A stretch of DNA of 64,000 nucleotides from CALZJC01 sp963781065 (GCA_963781065.1 CAWAET010000004.1:682001-746000); one strand, 5' to 3'; positions 40,838 to 50,483 are shown, counted from the stretch's first letter. The notes: generated from the sequence alone by a model not told the origin. Numbers and translations are program-made.

Positions 40838-43537
40838 TCACCAGGCGCCGGCCCGGTGGCCGCCGCGACCCTTCTTGCTCTTCCCCCCTCCGCCTCCGCC
40901 GGCCGCGCCGCCGGAATCGCTGTCGGAGTCGCCGTCCGGGCCGTCATCGGAGTCGCTGTCCGTTTCGCTATCGCTGTCCGAGTCATCGCCGCCGGAGTCG
41001 GAGTCGGAGTCGTTGTCGGAGTCGCTGTCCGCTTCGCTGTCGCTGTCCGAGTCATCGCCGTCGGAGTCGGAGTCGGAGTCGTTGTCGGAGTCGCTGTCCG
41101 CCTCGCTATCGCTATCCGAGTCATCGCCGTCTGAGTCCGAGTCCGAGTCGTTGTCGGAGTCACTGTCCGCCTCGCTATCGCTGTCCGAGTCATCGCTATC
41201 CGAATCGCCATCGGAGTCGGAGTCGGAGTCCGAGTCGTCATCGCAGTCCGGGCAGAGCAGTCCACCGAGGCGGCTGCGTCCGGCGACGACGGTGAAGTCG
41301 CCGTACCTCAAACCCGGACCGATGGCCTGCGAACAACTGGTGTGGATCTCGGCGTGCGGCACGCCTTCGACCCGTACTTCGATCTTCGACCCGAAGGTGC
41401 CCTGGCGGTTGCGGCCGACGAACGAGAGCTCCTCGCCGGGCCGGACCTCGGCTTCGAAGACCTCGATCCGTGACCGGCGCCCGCGCTGGAAGATCTCCAC
41501 CAGCGCCGCGTCGATGTCGCCGTCGTAGCGCAGGGTCAACTCGCTGACCTTGCCCTCGCAAGGGGCGCACTCCTCGCAGTCCGCCTCGCCGGGCGCCAGG
41601 ACGGTGACGTCGAGGTAGTCGCTGTCCGGGTTGCCCTCGTTGTCGGTGACGGTGAGCTCGACGGTGTAGTCGCCCGGCGCGGCGTAGGTGTGGACCACGT
41701 CGGACGTCGTCGTCGACAGCGAGCTGCCGTCGCCGAACTGCCAGTCGTAGCGGACGATCTGCGGCGCCGGCCCCTCGGCGTCTTGATCGAAGGACCCGGC
41801 GCCGCTCAGGCTGAAGGAGGAGCCAAAGCAGGTGCTGTCCGCTGCCGTGGCGAGCCGTGCGACGGGCGGCAGGTCGCGGCTGGTGGGCACGAACGGCACG
41901 TAGGCGCCGAACAACGGCGTGTCGTAGTCGCCGCCGATCACCGTGATGGGGCGCTCAGAGTGCACCACCAGCAGCTCGCCACTCCAGACGCCGGAGCCGA
42001 AATGCTGGATGGCGCCCGGCACGCCGTGGGTGACGAACTTGTCGTGCACCGGCCAGGGGGTCACCGCCGGGGGCTGGGTCTCGGTGAAGTCGACCAGAAA
42101 GTCGTGGTTGGCCGGCGGCCTGGTGAGGCCGTCCGTATAGGAGAGTGAGACGACGGAGACCTGGTTGGCGCCGGGGAAGGAGAACAGCTGGAAGTCGTTC
42201 GAGCCGCCGAAGTTTTGCGCGTAGCAGTAGACCATGCGGCTCTGCGGGCCGGTGGCCACCGAGAAGGCGACGTCGGCGAACTCGTTGGTGTCGCTCCCCG
42301 CCGGCCCCTGGTACACCAGGACCGGCTTGTCCGCCACGATACGCACGACGTCGTTGTCGAACGGGTTCTCAGCTGCCGTCACCAGCTCCACCGCGGGCTC
42401 GGCCGGGCGGGGCAGGACGAAGTTGCCTCGACCCGTATCGGTGAATGGAGTGAAGACGTCGAGCCGCGGCACCCCTGGGTCCTTGGGGTTCATCAGATCG
42501 CCATGCTCGAGAAAGACGGTGCGGCTGTCGTCGCCGTCGCTCAGGTCGGTGATCTCGATCGTAGTGTCGTGCTCGGTCGGGAAGATGGTCAGGGCCTGGC
42601 GGACGAACGTGTAGAACTCCGTGCCGAGCTCGACACCGTCGTCGCCGGCCGCCCAGGAGGGCGGGGTCACCGTCCAGTCGGCGGCCTCATGGGTGATCGT
42701 GCCGTTGTCGGGCACCGCGGCCAGCAGCCGGTGGCCGGTCAGCACCGAGCTCGGCGCGCTGCTCGACACCAGCACCCGGTCATCGGCGGAGTTGCCGTCG
42801 TAGAGAACCTGCAGCTCGGCATCGTTGTGGAGGTAGCAGGGCGTCGCGGCGGGATCGATCGGCGGGAAAGTCGGGGCCAGCGGCGGACAGACGGGGACCG
42901 TGGCGTCGAGATCGAGGACCAGCCGACTCCCCGAATCGAGTCGGTCGATGGTCAGCGAGGTTGTCGATCCGGCGAGCGGCCGGCTGGTGATGATCAACTC
43001 GCTCTGGGTGAAGCCGACGAACCTGGTGCCGATCTCCCGGCCGAAGAAGGAGCCTTCGCTCAGGTCGCTCGGCAGCAGTGAGCCCCAGGAGTTCGGCTCG
43101 TCGAGCACCGGGGAGCCGGTCCACAGGGTGACCGGCTTGAGCCCGCCGGCGCCGGTGGCGTCGTCGCTCAGAACGCGCACGCGGATCTCGTCGGTGGGGC
43201 CGCCCAGGCCGCCGGTGCAGCGGAACATCGAGCCGCGATCGGGCAGCAGGAACGGGTTGGTGGGCGGCTCGACGATCGCGCCCCCGGCCGTGATCACGTA
43301 GCAGGGCCCGCCGGCGGCCCGGGCGTCTCCGAGATCGAACAGCGAGCCGTCGTCGAGGTCGAGCAGGGTGACCCGGGTGTCGGGCTGCTGGGCGAAGACC
43401 CGCAGCTCGCCCGACCAGAATGTCGGGTAGTCGGTCCCCGGAGCGGTGATTTGGGAGTTGACGGCGGTGGCCGATATCAGGGCCGCCAGGGGCAGCGTCA
43501 GAATCAGGTGGCGGCAGATGGACTTCGAGCGCTTCAT
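40838..43537 (-). CDS. secreted PKD-domain protein with Ser-Asp repeat tail
   Basis: 899 residues from the ATG at 43537 with a signal peptide (LILTLPLAALISATAV). The N-terminal 550 residues are beta-rich with no family I can name. A PKD domain follows near 590-680 (RYDWQFGDGSSLSTTTSDVV, GDYTVELTVTDNEG). After a Cys-bearing beta region near 690-780, the tail from about 780 is a Ser-Asp repeat, then Gly-rich and Lys-rich, ending HRAGAW. SD repeats suggest a stalk or calcium-binding surface segment. No LPXTG or beta-barrel anchor. Probably a surface or matrix protein. Confidence 0.8.
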   Translation of the reverse strand: MKRSKSICRHLILTLPLAALISATAVNSQITAPGTDYPTFWSGELRVFAQQPDTRVTLLDLDDGSLFDLGDARAAGGPCYVITAGGAIVEPPTNPFLLPDRGSMFRCTGGLGGPTDEIRVRVLSDDATGAGGLKPVTLWTGSPVLDEPNSWGSLLPSDLSEGSFFGREIGTRFVGFTQSELIITSRPLAGSTTSLTIDRLDSGSRLVLDLDATVPVCPPLAPTFPPIDPAATPCYLHNDAELQVLYDGNSADDRVLVSSSAPSSVLTGHRLLAAVPDNGTITHEAADWTVTPPSWAAGDDGVELGTEFYTFVRQALTIFPTEHDTTIEITDLSDGDDSRTVFLEHGDLMNPKDPGVPRLDVFTPFTDTGRGNFVLPRPAEPAVELVTAAENPFDNDVVRIVADKPVLVYQGPAGSDTNEFADVAFSVATGPQSRMVYCYAQNFGGSNDFQLFSFPGANQVSVVSLSYTDGLTRPPANHDFLVDFTETQPPAVTPWPVHDKFVTHGVPGAIQHFGSGVWSGELLVVHSERPITVIGGDYDTPLFGAYVPFVPTSRDLPPVARLATAADSTCFGSSFSLSGAGSFDQDAEGPAPQIVRYDWQFGDGSSLSTTTSDVVHTYAAPGDYTVELTVTDNEGNPDSDYLDVTVLAPGEADCEECAPCEGKVSELTLRYDGDIDAALVEIFQRGRRSRIEVFEAEVRPGEELSFVGRNRQGTFGSKIEVRVEGVPHAEIHTSCSQAIGPGLRYGDFTVVAGRSRLGGLLCPDCDDDSDSDSDSDGDSDSDDSDSDSEADSDSDNDSDSDSDGDDSDSDSEADSDSDNDSDSDSDGDDSDSDSEADSDSDNDSDSDSGGDDSDSDSETDSDSDDGPDGDSDSDSGGAAGGGGGGKSKKGRGGHRAGAW
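40980..41186 (-). repeat. three 69-bp tandem repeats in the Ser-Asp tail
   Basis: Units at 40980, 41049 and 41118 each encode 23 residues of the type DDSDSDSEADSDSDNDSDS plus DSDG. Third-position changes between units (TCG/TCC, GAT/GAC) show they have diverged since duplication but kept the protein sequence. Partial units flank them. Confidence 0.8.
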
Positions 43538-43736
43538 ACGCGGATCCTCGTCGGTTTGTAGAGGTAGGGAACGAGGTCCTGGACGGACCCCGACTCGCAT
43601 TACGGTTACCGCAACAGCCGTGCCAGCCGGCAGCGTGGCCGGTTGGGTCGAGAACGCCTTGTCCGGGGGCCTTTTATCCGGCCCCGCGGTCGGCCGCTCT
43701 ACCCCGCAGGCAGGGAGTTCTGGGAGGGGTGATCGA

Positions 43737-43763
43737 AAAGGCGGGCATTACGCCCCGCCTTTC
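43737..43763 (-). terminator. terminator at the end of the Kor-Hdr operon
   Basis: Read on the minus strand, AAAGGCGGGGCGTAATGCCC continues to GCCTTTT: a GC-rich stem (GGCGGG/CCCGCC) followed by T residues, 12 bp after the hemerythrin stop. The stem is nearly symmetric and could also serve the other strand. The remaining gap up to 43537 shows no gene. Confidence 0.65.
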
Positions 43764-43775
43764 GGGCTGTCCGGG

Positions 43776-44249
43776 TCAGTCCCCCGGCCCGATCATCTCG
43801 TACTCGAGCCGCTGGATCAGGTCGGTCTCCTCGACCTCGTGCTCGTGCAGGCAGTCGAGGATCTGGGCAAGGCGCTGCCGCAGCGGTACGTCCACCGCCT
43901 TGCCTTCCGAGTACTCCATCGTCCTGGTGGTGCAGCGGCGCAGATCCCGGAGGATCTTCTCGTGATCGTGCACCAGGCTCTCGACCGCGCCGGTGGCGCG
44001 GGGATGGGCCTCGGTGAGCTCCTCCATCATGCCGCCCTCCTCCTCCTCGCGAAAGTGGCGGAACAGGGCGTCGTGCAGCACCACCTGCCGGCGAGTCAGC
44101 TCGGTCGACCAGGCATGGGCGCCCTTGGCGCCCGGGGCGGGCCGGGGTTGCTCGAGGTACGACCTGAGATCGGCGACCATCGCGTTGAGTTGGCGATGCT
44201 CCTGCAGCACCGTTTGGATCCACTCGTGGGTGGTCTTGGTCTCAGGCAT
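43776..44249 (-). CDS. hemerythrin-like protein, Kor-Hdr operon
   Basis: 157 residues, four-helix hemerythrin type. Candidate diiron ligands: H18 in QEHRQL, HDALFRHFREEEEGG near 59-73, VHDHEKIL near 92-99 and HEHEVEETDLI near 135-145. Binds oxygen or senses it or NO; could protect the oxygen-sensitive enzymes of the operon. Closely similar to the gene at 57352-57828. Last gene of the operon; its ATG overlaps the end of the zinc-ribbon gene. Confidence 0.85.
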   Translation of the reverse strand: MPETKTTHEWIQTVLQEHRQLNAMVADLRSYLEQPRPAPGAKGAHAWSTELTRRQVVLHDALFRHFREEEEGGMMEELTEAHPRATGAVESLVHDHEKILRDLRRCTTRTMEYSEGKAVDVPLRQRLAQILDCLHEHEVEETDLIQRLEYEMIGPGD

Positions 44250-44418
44250 CGGCGGTATCTCCTTTCGCTTGCCACGCGGCGGCGGCTTTCGGGGTCTCGA
44301 GCCGCACGCTGTTGCTGCCGCAACCAGGGCAGCTGCGTTCGACTACTAGCTTCTTGTCGTAGTCCATCGGGAAGCGGCGCTGGCAGCGCAGGCAGTAGAA
44401 GGTCTTGCTCTCGGCCAT
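44242..44418 (-). CDS. small zinc-ribbon protein
   Basis: 58 residues, too short for default gene calling. It has two Cys pairs: FYCLRCQRRF and SCPGCGSNSVRL, enough for a zinc ribbon or rubredoxin-like site. ATG at 44418, 15 bp after the hdrA stop; its end overlaps the hemerythrin start by 8 bp. Position between hdrA and hemerythrin suggests a role in assembly or redox protection of that complex, which is inference. Confidence 0.75.
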   Translation of the reverse strand: MAESKTFYCLRCQRRFPMDYDKKLVVERSCPGCGSNSVRLETPKAAAAWQAKGDTADA

Positions 44419-44433
44419 GGTCGATCTCCGGTC

Positions 44434-46920
44434 TCAGTGGGTGATGACCGGCAGGGCCGGCTCGGCCGGGACGTCGGCCGGCACCACCACCGGAGCGAGG
44501 CCCAGCTCCTTCTCTTCGAGGATGCGCATGGTCTTGGCGACCTCCTGCGGCGTCACCTGGCGCAGCAGGGTGTCGACCTCGCGCATGACACGGGCGAACT
44601 TCTGGCCCTCGGCGGCGCTGATCCACTCGAGCTGCAGCCGTTCGGGCCGGATGCCCAGCTTCTCCATCTGGGCCCAGACCTTCTCCACCCGCCGCTGGGT
44701 CCAGGTGACGGCATCGATGTAGTGGCAGTCGGAGAAGTGGCAGCCGGACACCAGCACCAGCGGCGCCCCCTTGCGGAAGGCGCGCCAGATGAACCGCTGG
44801 TCCACCCGGCCGCTGCACATGGTGCGGATCAGCCGCACCGTGGCCGGGTACTGCAGCCTGGCGGTGCCGGCGGTGTCGCCGCCGGCGTAGGAGCACCAGT
44901 TGCAGGCGAAGGCGACGACCTTCTCCATCGGCCGGTCGGCCAGGATGCAGTCGATCTGCGAGACCACCTGCTGGTCCTCGAAGTGACGCATGGTGATGGC
45001 GTCGAACGGGCACTCGGCGGCGCAGGTGCCGCAACCGGCACAGGCGGCCTCGATGAAGAACGGGTCCTGTTTGAGCTTCTTGTTCGCCTCCTCGATGGCG
45101 TTGAAGGGGCAGACCTGCGCGCAGATCTTGCACTGGGCGCAAAGGTCTGAGTTGAGCACCGCGGTGATCGCCTCGATCTTCACCTGGCCGGCGCCGAGCA
45201 GGTTGCCGGCGCGGCAGGCGGCAGCGCCCGCCTGGGTGACGCTGTCCTTGACGTCCTTGGGCGCCTCGACGCAGCCGGCGAAGTAGACGCCGCGGGTCGG
45301 CGCGTCGACTGGCTTGAGCTTGGGATGGGCCTCCATGACGAAGCCGTCGGAGGTGTGCGAGAGGCTCAGGATCTCGTCGATCGAGCGCTGACCCGGTCGG
45401 GCGTCGCCGTTGAGCTTGCGCGGCACCATGCCGACCGCCAGCACCACCAGGTCGAGGCGATGCTCGACGACTTCGCCGCGCAGCGTGTCCTCGACCCGCA
45501 CCACCAGCTCGCCGCCCTCCTGCTCGACCGAGCCGGGCAGGCCGCGGACGAAGCGCACGCCCTCCTCGCGGCTGCGGGTGTAGAGGTCCTCGAAGCCCTT
45601 GCCAAAGGCGCGGATGTCCTGGTGGAAGACGGTCGACCGGCTGTCCGGGTAGTGCTCGGCCAGCAGCAGCGTCTCCTTGATGGTGTTCATGCAGCAGAAG
45701 TTGGAGCAGTAGGGCACGCCACGGTTGGGCGAGCGCGAGCCGACGCATTGGATGAAGCCGATCCGCTTGGGGTGCTGGCGGTCCGACGGGCGAACGAGCT
45801 CGCCCTCGGTGGGCCCGCCGGCGTTGATCAGCCGCTCGAACTCCATCGAGGTGATGACGTCGGGGAAGCGGCAGTAGCCGTACTCGTCGGTGCCGCGCGG
45901 GTCGTAGACGTCCATGCCGGTAGCGACCACCACGGTGCCGACCTCGATCTGGCGGACCTCGTCGACCGCGTCGTAGTCGATGCACTTCTTGTCGCAGACC
46001 TCGCGACACTTGCCGCAGGCGATGGGGTTGAAGCCCAGACAGTTGTCGGCGTCCAGGGTGTAGGTCGCCGGCACCGCCTGGGGGAAGGGCATGTAGATCG
46101 CCTTGCGAGTGGCGAGGCCCTCTTGATACTCGTCCGGCAATGCCACGGGGCAGACGTCGACGCAGTCGCCGCAGGCGGTGCAGTCGGCCGGGTCGACGTG
46201 CCGTGCCCGCCGCCGGATGCGGGCGCTGTAGTTGCCTACGAAGCCGGTGATGTCTTCGACTTCGGAGTTGACCAGGAGCTCGATGCGGGGATGCCGACCG
46301 GCATCCATCATTTTAGGCCCGAGAATTCATATAGAGCAATCCATAGTCGGGAACGTCTTGTCCAACGCCGCCATGATCCCGCCTATGGATGGCTCCTTCT
46401 CGACCAGATAGACCTGATGCCCGCCGTCGGCCAGCTCCAGGGCCGACTGGATCCCGGCGACGCCGCCGCCGACGACCAGGGCGGCGTCGGTGACCGGGAA
46501 GACCTTCTCGTCCTGCGGCCGCAGCCGGCGCGCCCGGGCCACGGCGCTGGCCACGAGGTCCTTGGCCTTGTCGGTGGCCGCCTCCTTGTCGTGCATGTGC
46601 ACCCAGCTGCAGTGCTCGCGGATGTTGGCCATCTCCATCAGGTACTGATTGAGACCGGCCTCCTCGACGCAGGCGCGGAAGGTCGGCTCGTGCAGCTTGG
46701 GCGAGCACGACGCCACCACCACCCGGTTGAGCTGGTGCTCGGTGATGGCCCGCTTGATCTCGTTCTGGCCGGGGTCGGCGCAGGTGTAGCGGTTGCGCAC
46801 CACGGCCGCCACGTCGGGCAGTTCTTCGGCGTATCGGCACACTGCCTCGTTGTCGACGATGCCGGCGATGTTCAGCCCACAGTCGCAGACGAAGACGCCG
46901 ATGCGGAGTTCTTCGCTCAT
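44434..46920 (-). CDS. hdrA: HdrA-FlpD fusion, selenocysteine-containing heterodisulfide reductase subunit A
   Basis: 828 residues when the TGA at 46327-46329 is read as Sec198. The first part (MSEELRIGVFVCDCGLNIAG) and FAD site (VVGGGVAGIQSALELADGG) lead to LDKTFPTMDCSI-U-ILGPKM, where Cys or Sec is known in HdrA. Then ferredoxin clusters: CTACGDCVDVCP near 247, a second at about 280, and CKICAQVCPFNA with CAGCGTCAAECPFD near 615-650. From about 665 a FlpD/MvhD domain follows (CNWCSYAGGDTAG, GCHFSDCHY). HdrA is the flavin-bifurcating subunit. It adjoins hdrCB-type and GltD/FlpD genes. A SECIS-like hairpin follows the TGA. Ordinary calling would split it into two genes. Confidence 0.92.
46289..46306 (-). 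promoter_or_regulatory. bacterial SECIS-like hairpin in hdrA
   Basis: In mRNA, GGAUGCC-GGUC-GGCAUCC is a 7-bp stem with a GGUC loop starting 28 nt after the UGA, inside the allowed range for bacterial SECIS. Same loop as in selD (15687-15702) but a different stem. Confidence 0.75.
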
Positions 46921-48132
46921 TCAAGGACCTCCGGGGTTCTCCTCCGTGGCGGTGATCGGCTCGGCGGCGGGCGCCGCCAGCCGGCTCGAAACGAACATGG
47001 TGAAGTCCTGCACCTCGACGGCGGGCGGCTCCGCGCCGCGCCGCCGCTCGCCGGCCTGGGCGCAGGCGAAGTGGATCCAGCACTTCGGGCAGGTAGTGAT
47101 CATGGTCTCGGCCCCGGCCGCGCCGGCGCTCTCGAGCCGTTCCAGCTGCAGGCCGCGCGAGGCGGCGTCGCAGTGGGTGAAGCCGCTGGTGCCGCAACAG
47201 ACCGCGTCCTGGCGGTTAGCCGCCATCTCCTCGAGCGCGACTCCGGGGATTGCCGCCATCACCTGCCGGGGCTCGTCGTAGACCCCGAGGTGGCGGCCCA
47301 GGCGGCAGGGGTCGTGATAGGTCAAGCGGCTCTTGCCGTTGGCCTGGAACAGGTCATCCTCCCCCTCCAGCCGCGCCGCCAGGAACTCGGCCAGGTGCTC
47401 GACCCGCGGACGGTAGCCGGGAGCGGCCGCGGGGTAGTCGAGCCGCCAGGTGCGGCAGCACTCGGCGCAGGTGGTCAGCAGGTGCTTGACGCCGCGTGCC
47501 GCGAAGGCCTCGGCGTTGGCGGCGGCCAGGGCCTGGAACGACTCTTCGTCGCCGCCCCACCGCAGGTCGTGGCCGCAGCAGCGCTCGTCGGGCGCCACCA
47601 CCGGCTCGATGCCGAGCCGGTTGAGCAGCCGCACCGCGGCGCGCGCGATGTCGGTCGGGCGGATGCCGAGCTGCTCGGCGAAGAGGGCGTCGTAGTGGGG
47701 CAGGCAGCCGACGAACAGCCCTACCTCGCCCTCCTCGGCGACCCGCAGGTCGTCGTCGAGCCAGTCCAGCCGGCGCGCCGGGGCCTCGCCGCGAGCCGCC
47801 AGCCGCGACGCCGCCTGCAGCACGTCGCCGTGCGAGCAGCGCTCGGGCCAGCTGCCGGGAAGCAGCCGGCGCAGGCCGCCGACGAAGTCGACGAAGCGCA
47901 CCCCCTGCGGGCAGCGCACCTCGCACAGGCCGCAGGTGAGACAGCGCTCGACGGCGGCGCGGCCGCCGTTGGCGGCGTCCTCGGCGTCGCGGATGGCGGC
48001 CAGCCGGCTGGCCGAGAACCGTCCGAACGGCGCCGGCTCGAAGCGGGTCAGGGGACAAAGCGTGCTGCACTTGCCGCACTCGAGACAGATCGCGGCCGCG
48101 GTGCTGCGACGCAGGGTGTCGAGAGTCGCCAT
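46921..48132 (-). CDS. HdrCB/HdrD-like iron-sulfur protein with two CCG domains
   Basis: 403 residues. Two [4Fe-4S] motifs at the N-terminus (CLECGKCSTLCP near 16-27, CLTCGLCEVRCP near 64-75) form an HdrC part. Two CCG domains follow, each with CCG and a CxxC: CCGHDLRWGG with CAECC, and CCGTSGFTHC with CPKC. This is the HdrB part that holds noncubane clusters. In methanogens HdrBC reduces a heterodisulfide; in bacteria the natural disulfide is often unknown. Stop and hdrA start meet as TGAATG. No haem or membrane anchor. Confidence 0.87.
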   Translation of the reverse strand: MATLDTLRRSTAAAICLECGKCSTLCPLTRFEPAPFGRFSASRLAAIRDAEDAANGGRAAVERCLTCGLCEVRCPQGVRFVDFVGGLRRLLPGSWPERCSHGDVLQAASRLAARGEAPARRLDWLDDDLRVAEEGEVGLFVGCLPHYDALFAEQLGIRPTDIARAAVRLLNRLGIEPVVAPDERCCGHDLRWGGDEESFQALAAANAEAFAARGVKHLLTTCAECCRTWRLDYPAAAPGYRPRVEHLAEFLAARLEGEDDLFQANGKSRLTYHDPCRLGRHLGVYDEPRQVMAAIPGVALEEMAANRQDAVCCGTSGFTHCDAASRGLQLERLESAGAAGAETMITTCPKCWIHFACAQAGERRRGAEPPAVEVQDFTMFVSSRLAAPAAEPITATEENPGGP

Positions 48133-48134
48133 CC

Positions 48135-50483
48135 TCAGTCTCCTCGTTCCCGCGCGGCGCCGGCGGCGGGATCCGCCCAGGCGGCCGCCATGATCCCCGG
48201 CAGCGCCGGGGCGATGGCTTCGTGGTCGGGATCGCTGGACCAGTCGTCCCGGATCCGGGTCGGGTCGACGCCCACCAGGGCGAGCAGGGCGCGGGCGGTG
48301 GCGATCTGCCGGGCGCCGAGGTCGGCGCCGTCGCCAAACCGGCAGTGGCCAGGAGCGCAGCCGGCCACCAGGATGCCGCCGGCGCCGCGGTGGGCGACCT
48401 CGAGCAGCCGGCCGGCGTCGAGGCCGCCGGCGCAGGGAATGCTGAGGACCTCGACCCGGCGTCCCATCATGTGCAGGCGCGACGGCAGACTGGCAGCGCG
48501 GCGGGCGCAGGTCACCACCACCCAGGGCGGCGTCTCGCCGTCTTCGAGGGCGATCGCCCCCAGCCGGTGATTCCACCAGGTCGGCGACCAGGCGGGAGAG
48601 ACCAGGGTGTCGGTCGGGCAGACGGCGTCGCACAACAGGCAGCCGCGACACAGCGCCGCGTCTACCGTGACCGCGCGATCGTCCTTGCCCAGCCGGATCG
48701 CGTCGAAGGGGCAGACCTCGACGCATTCGCCGCAGGCGCGGCAGCGGGCGGCGCGCACCTGCATCTGGACCGGTAGCAGGCAGACGTCCAGCTCGCTCTC
48801 GGTGGAGGTCGCGGCCAGCCGGGCCGCGGTGGGCCCGTCGGGCGCCATGCCGGCCGCGAAGGCGGCGCTGGCGCGGACCCGGACGACCGGCGCCGCGCCG
48901 TCGTCGCCCAGGCTGACGACGAAGTGACGCCGCGAGCAGGACGGAGCGCAGATCAGGCACTCGCTGCAGGGTCCGCAGCGGGCGCAGCGCCCGGCTTCGG
49001 CCATCGCCTCGGCGGCGCCGAAGGCGCGCTCGGTCTCGGCGAACTCCTGCCCGCGCGACAGCGGCCGCAGCGGCGGCCAGTGGCGCGGCGCGGCGGGAGG
49101 CGCCGGCTCGGAAAGCGCCAGCTCGTTCGGGGCGGGGGCGGTGGCCGCCTCGGGCTCCGGCCGGCCGCTCTCCAGATAGTGCCGGATCGCCGCCGCGGCG
49201 CGATGGCCGGCCGCCACCGCCTCGATCACCGTCGCCGGGCCGGTCACCACGTCGCCGGCCGCGAAAACGCCCTGCATCGGCGTCATCGCGGTGTCGGCCT
49301 CGGTGCGCAGACGGTTGCGCTCGCTGACCTGCCGGCGGTACTTCTCGGGCAGGAATCCGAGGTCGGCGCTCTGACCGACCGCCGCCAGCACCCGGTCGGC
49401 CTCGACCAGGTACTCGCTGCCGGCCACCGGCACCGGCCGCCGCCGACCGCTGGCGTCGGGCTCGCCCAGCTCGATCCGCAGGCACTCGAGGCCGACAAAG
49501 CGCTGGTCGTCCCGCACCACGGCCTTTGGCGCCACCAGGAACTCGATGTCGATGCCCTCGGCGGTGCAGGCCTCGATCTCCTCGTGGCCGGCCAGCAGCT
49601 CGGCGGCCGAGCGGCGGTAGAGGATGGTCACCGGATCGGCTCCCAGCCGGCGGGCGGTGCGCGCCGCTTCCACCGCGGTCGAGCCGCCGCCGATGACCAG
49701 CACTCGTCCCGCGAGCGGGGCGCGATCGCCGGCGTTCACCCGGCGCAGGAAGCCGAGCGCGTCCTCGACCTCGGGGGACTCCTCCTCCCCGGGGATGCCG
49801 AGGGCGCGGCCGCGCTGCGCGCCGACCGCGAACAGCACCGCCGCCCAGCTGTCGTCGAGCAGCGACTCCAGGCTCAGGTCCTCGCCGATGCGGCAGCCGG
49901 TGCGCAGCTCGATTCCGGCGGCCAGCAGATAGTCGATCTCGGCGTCGAGGACCTCGCGCGGCAGCCGGTAGGGGGCGATGCCGTAGCGCAGCATGCCGCC
50001 GGGCTCGGCCTCGGACTCGAAGAGGGTCACCGGGTAGCCGGCGCGGCGCAGGTCCCAGGCGGCGGCCAGCCCGGCCGGCCCGGAGCCGATCACGGCCACG
50101 GGCCACTCCGGGTGGATCACCGGCAGCATCGGCGGCGGCGTCTCGTCGGCGACGTCGGCCACGAACCGCTTCAGCGCCCGGATGGCGATCGGCTCGTCGC
50201 GGCGGCAGGCCGCCTCGCACGGGTGGTGGCAGATGCGGCCGCAGATGCCCGGCAGCGGGCAGCGATCGCGCACCACCGCCAGCGCCTCGGCAAACAGGCC
50301 CTCGGCGATCAGCGAGACGTACGCCTTGACGTTGATGCCGGCGGGGCAGGCGGTGGTGCAGGGCGAGGGCTCCACCGGCTCGAGCCGGAACGGCTCGCTA
50401 CCCAGCGTCGGCACGCGCAGCCGGGCGCCCGCCAGGACCTCGGCGGTCCGCTCGGAGGCGAGGGCGTCGCCGGGGCCGTTCAT
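48135..50483 (-). CDS. GltD-type NAD(P)H oxidoreductase with ferredoxin and FlpD domains
   Basis: 782 residues. Residues 1-120: GltD-type Fe-S domain (CTTACPAGINVKAYVSLI, CGRICHHPCEAACRRDEP). About 125-440: two Rossmann folds (VAVIGSGPAGLAAAWDLRRA; VLVIGGGSTAVEAARTARRL) for FAD and NAD(P)H. About 515-620: Cys-rich and 2x[4Fe-4S] (CRACGECVEVCPFDA, CRGCLLCDAVCPTD). About 650 to the end: FlpD/MvhD-like domain (VVTCARRAAS, AGCAPGHCRFGDG). It would pass electrons from NAD(P)H to HdrA-type partners. Domain order is unusual. Between korC and hdrCB on the same strand. Confidence 0.87.
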   Translation of the reverse strand: MNGPGDALASERTAEVLAGARLRVPTLGSEPFRLEPVEPSPCTTACPAGINVKAYVSLIAEGLFAEALAVVRDRCPLPGICGRICHHPCEAACRRDEPIAIRALKRFVADVADETPPPMLPVIHPEWPVAVIGSGPAGLAAAWDLRRAGYPVTLFESEAEPGGMLRYGIAPYRLPREVLDAEIDYLLAAGIELRTGCRIGEDLSLESLLDDSWAAVLFAVGAQRGRALGIPGEEESPEVEDALGFLRRVNAGDRAPLAGRVLVIGGGSTAVEAARTARRLGADPVTILYRRSAAELLAGHEEIEACTAEGIDIEFLVAPKAVVRDDQRFVGLECLRIELGEPDASGRRRPVPVAGSEYLVEADRVLAAVGQSADLGFLPEKYRRQVSERNRLRTEADTAMTPMQGVFAAGDVVTGPATVIEAVAAGHRAAAAIRHYLESGRPEPEAATAPAPNELALSEPAPPAAPRHWPPLRPLSRGQEFAETERAFGAAEAMAEAGRCARCGPCSECLICAPSCSRRHFVVSLGDDGAAPVVRVRASAAFAAGMAPDGPTAARLAATSTESELDVCLLPVQMQVRAARCRACGECVEVCPFDAIRLGKDDRAVTVDAALCRGCLLCDAVCPTDTLVSPAWSPTWWNHRLGAIALEDGETPPWVVVTCARRAASLPSRLHMMGRRVEVLSIPCAGGLDAGRLLEVAHRGAGGILVAGCAPGHCRFGDGADLGARQIATARALLALVGVDPTRIRDDWSSDPDHEAIAPALPGIMAAAWADPAAGAARERGD

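Noticed and set aside
40915..41250. CRISPR-like array at the 69-bp repeats
   Set aside because: Repeats are contiguous without spacers and encode Ser-Asp protein sequence in frame with the upstream domains. No cas genes are near.
46300..46340. hdrA as a pseudogene or two separate genes
   Set aside because: The only lesion is TGA at a position known to be Cys or Sec, frames agree on both sides, and a SECIS-like hairpin follows.
45325..48570. Plus-strand frame of more than 1000 codons antisense to hdrA and hdrCB
   Set aside because: It is a mirror of real iron-sulfur genes, rich in Val/Ala/Gly/Arg without any motif or start signal.
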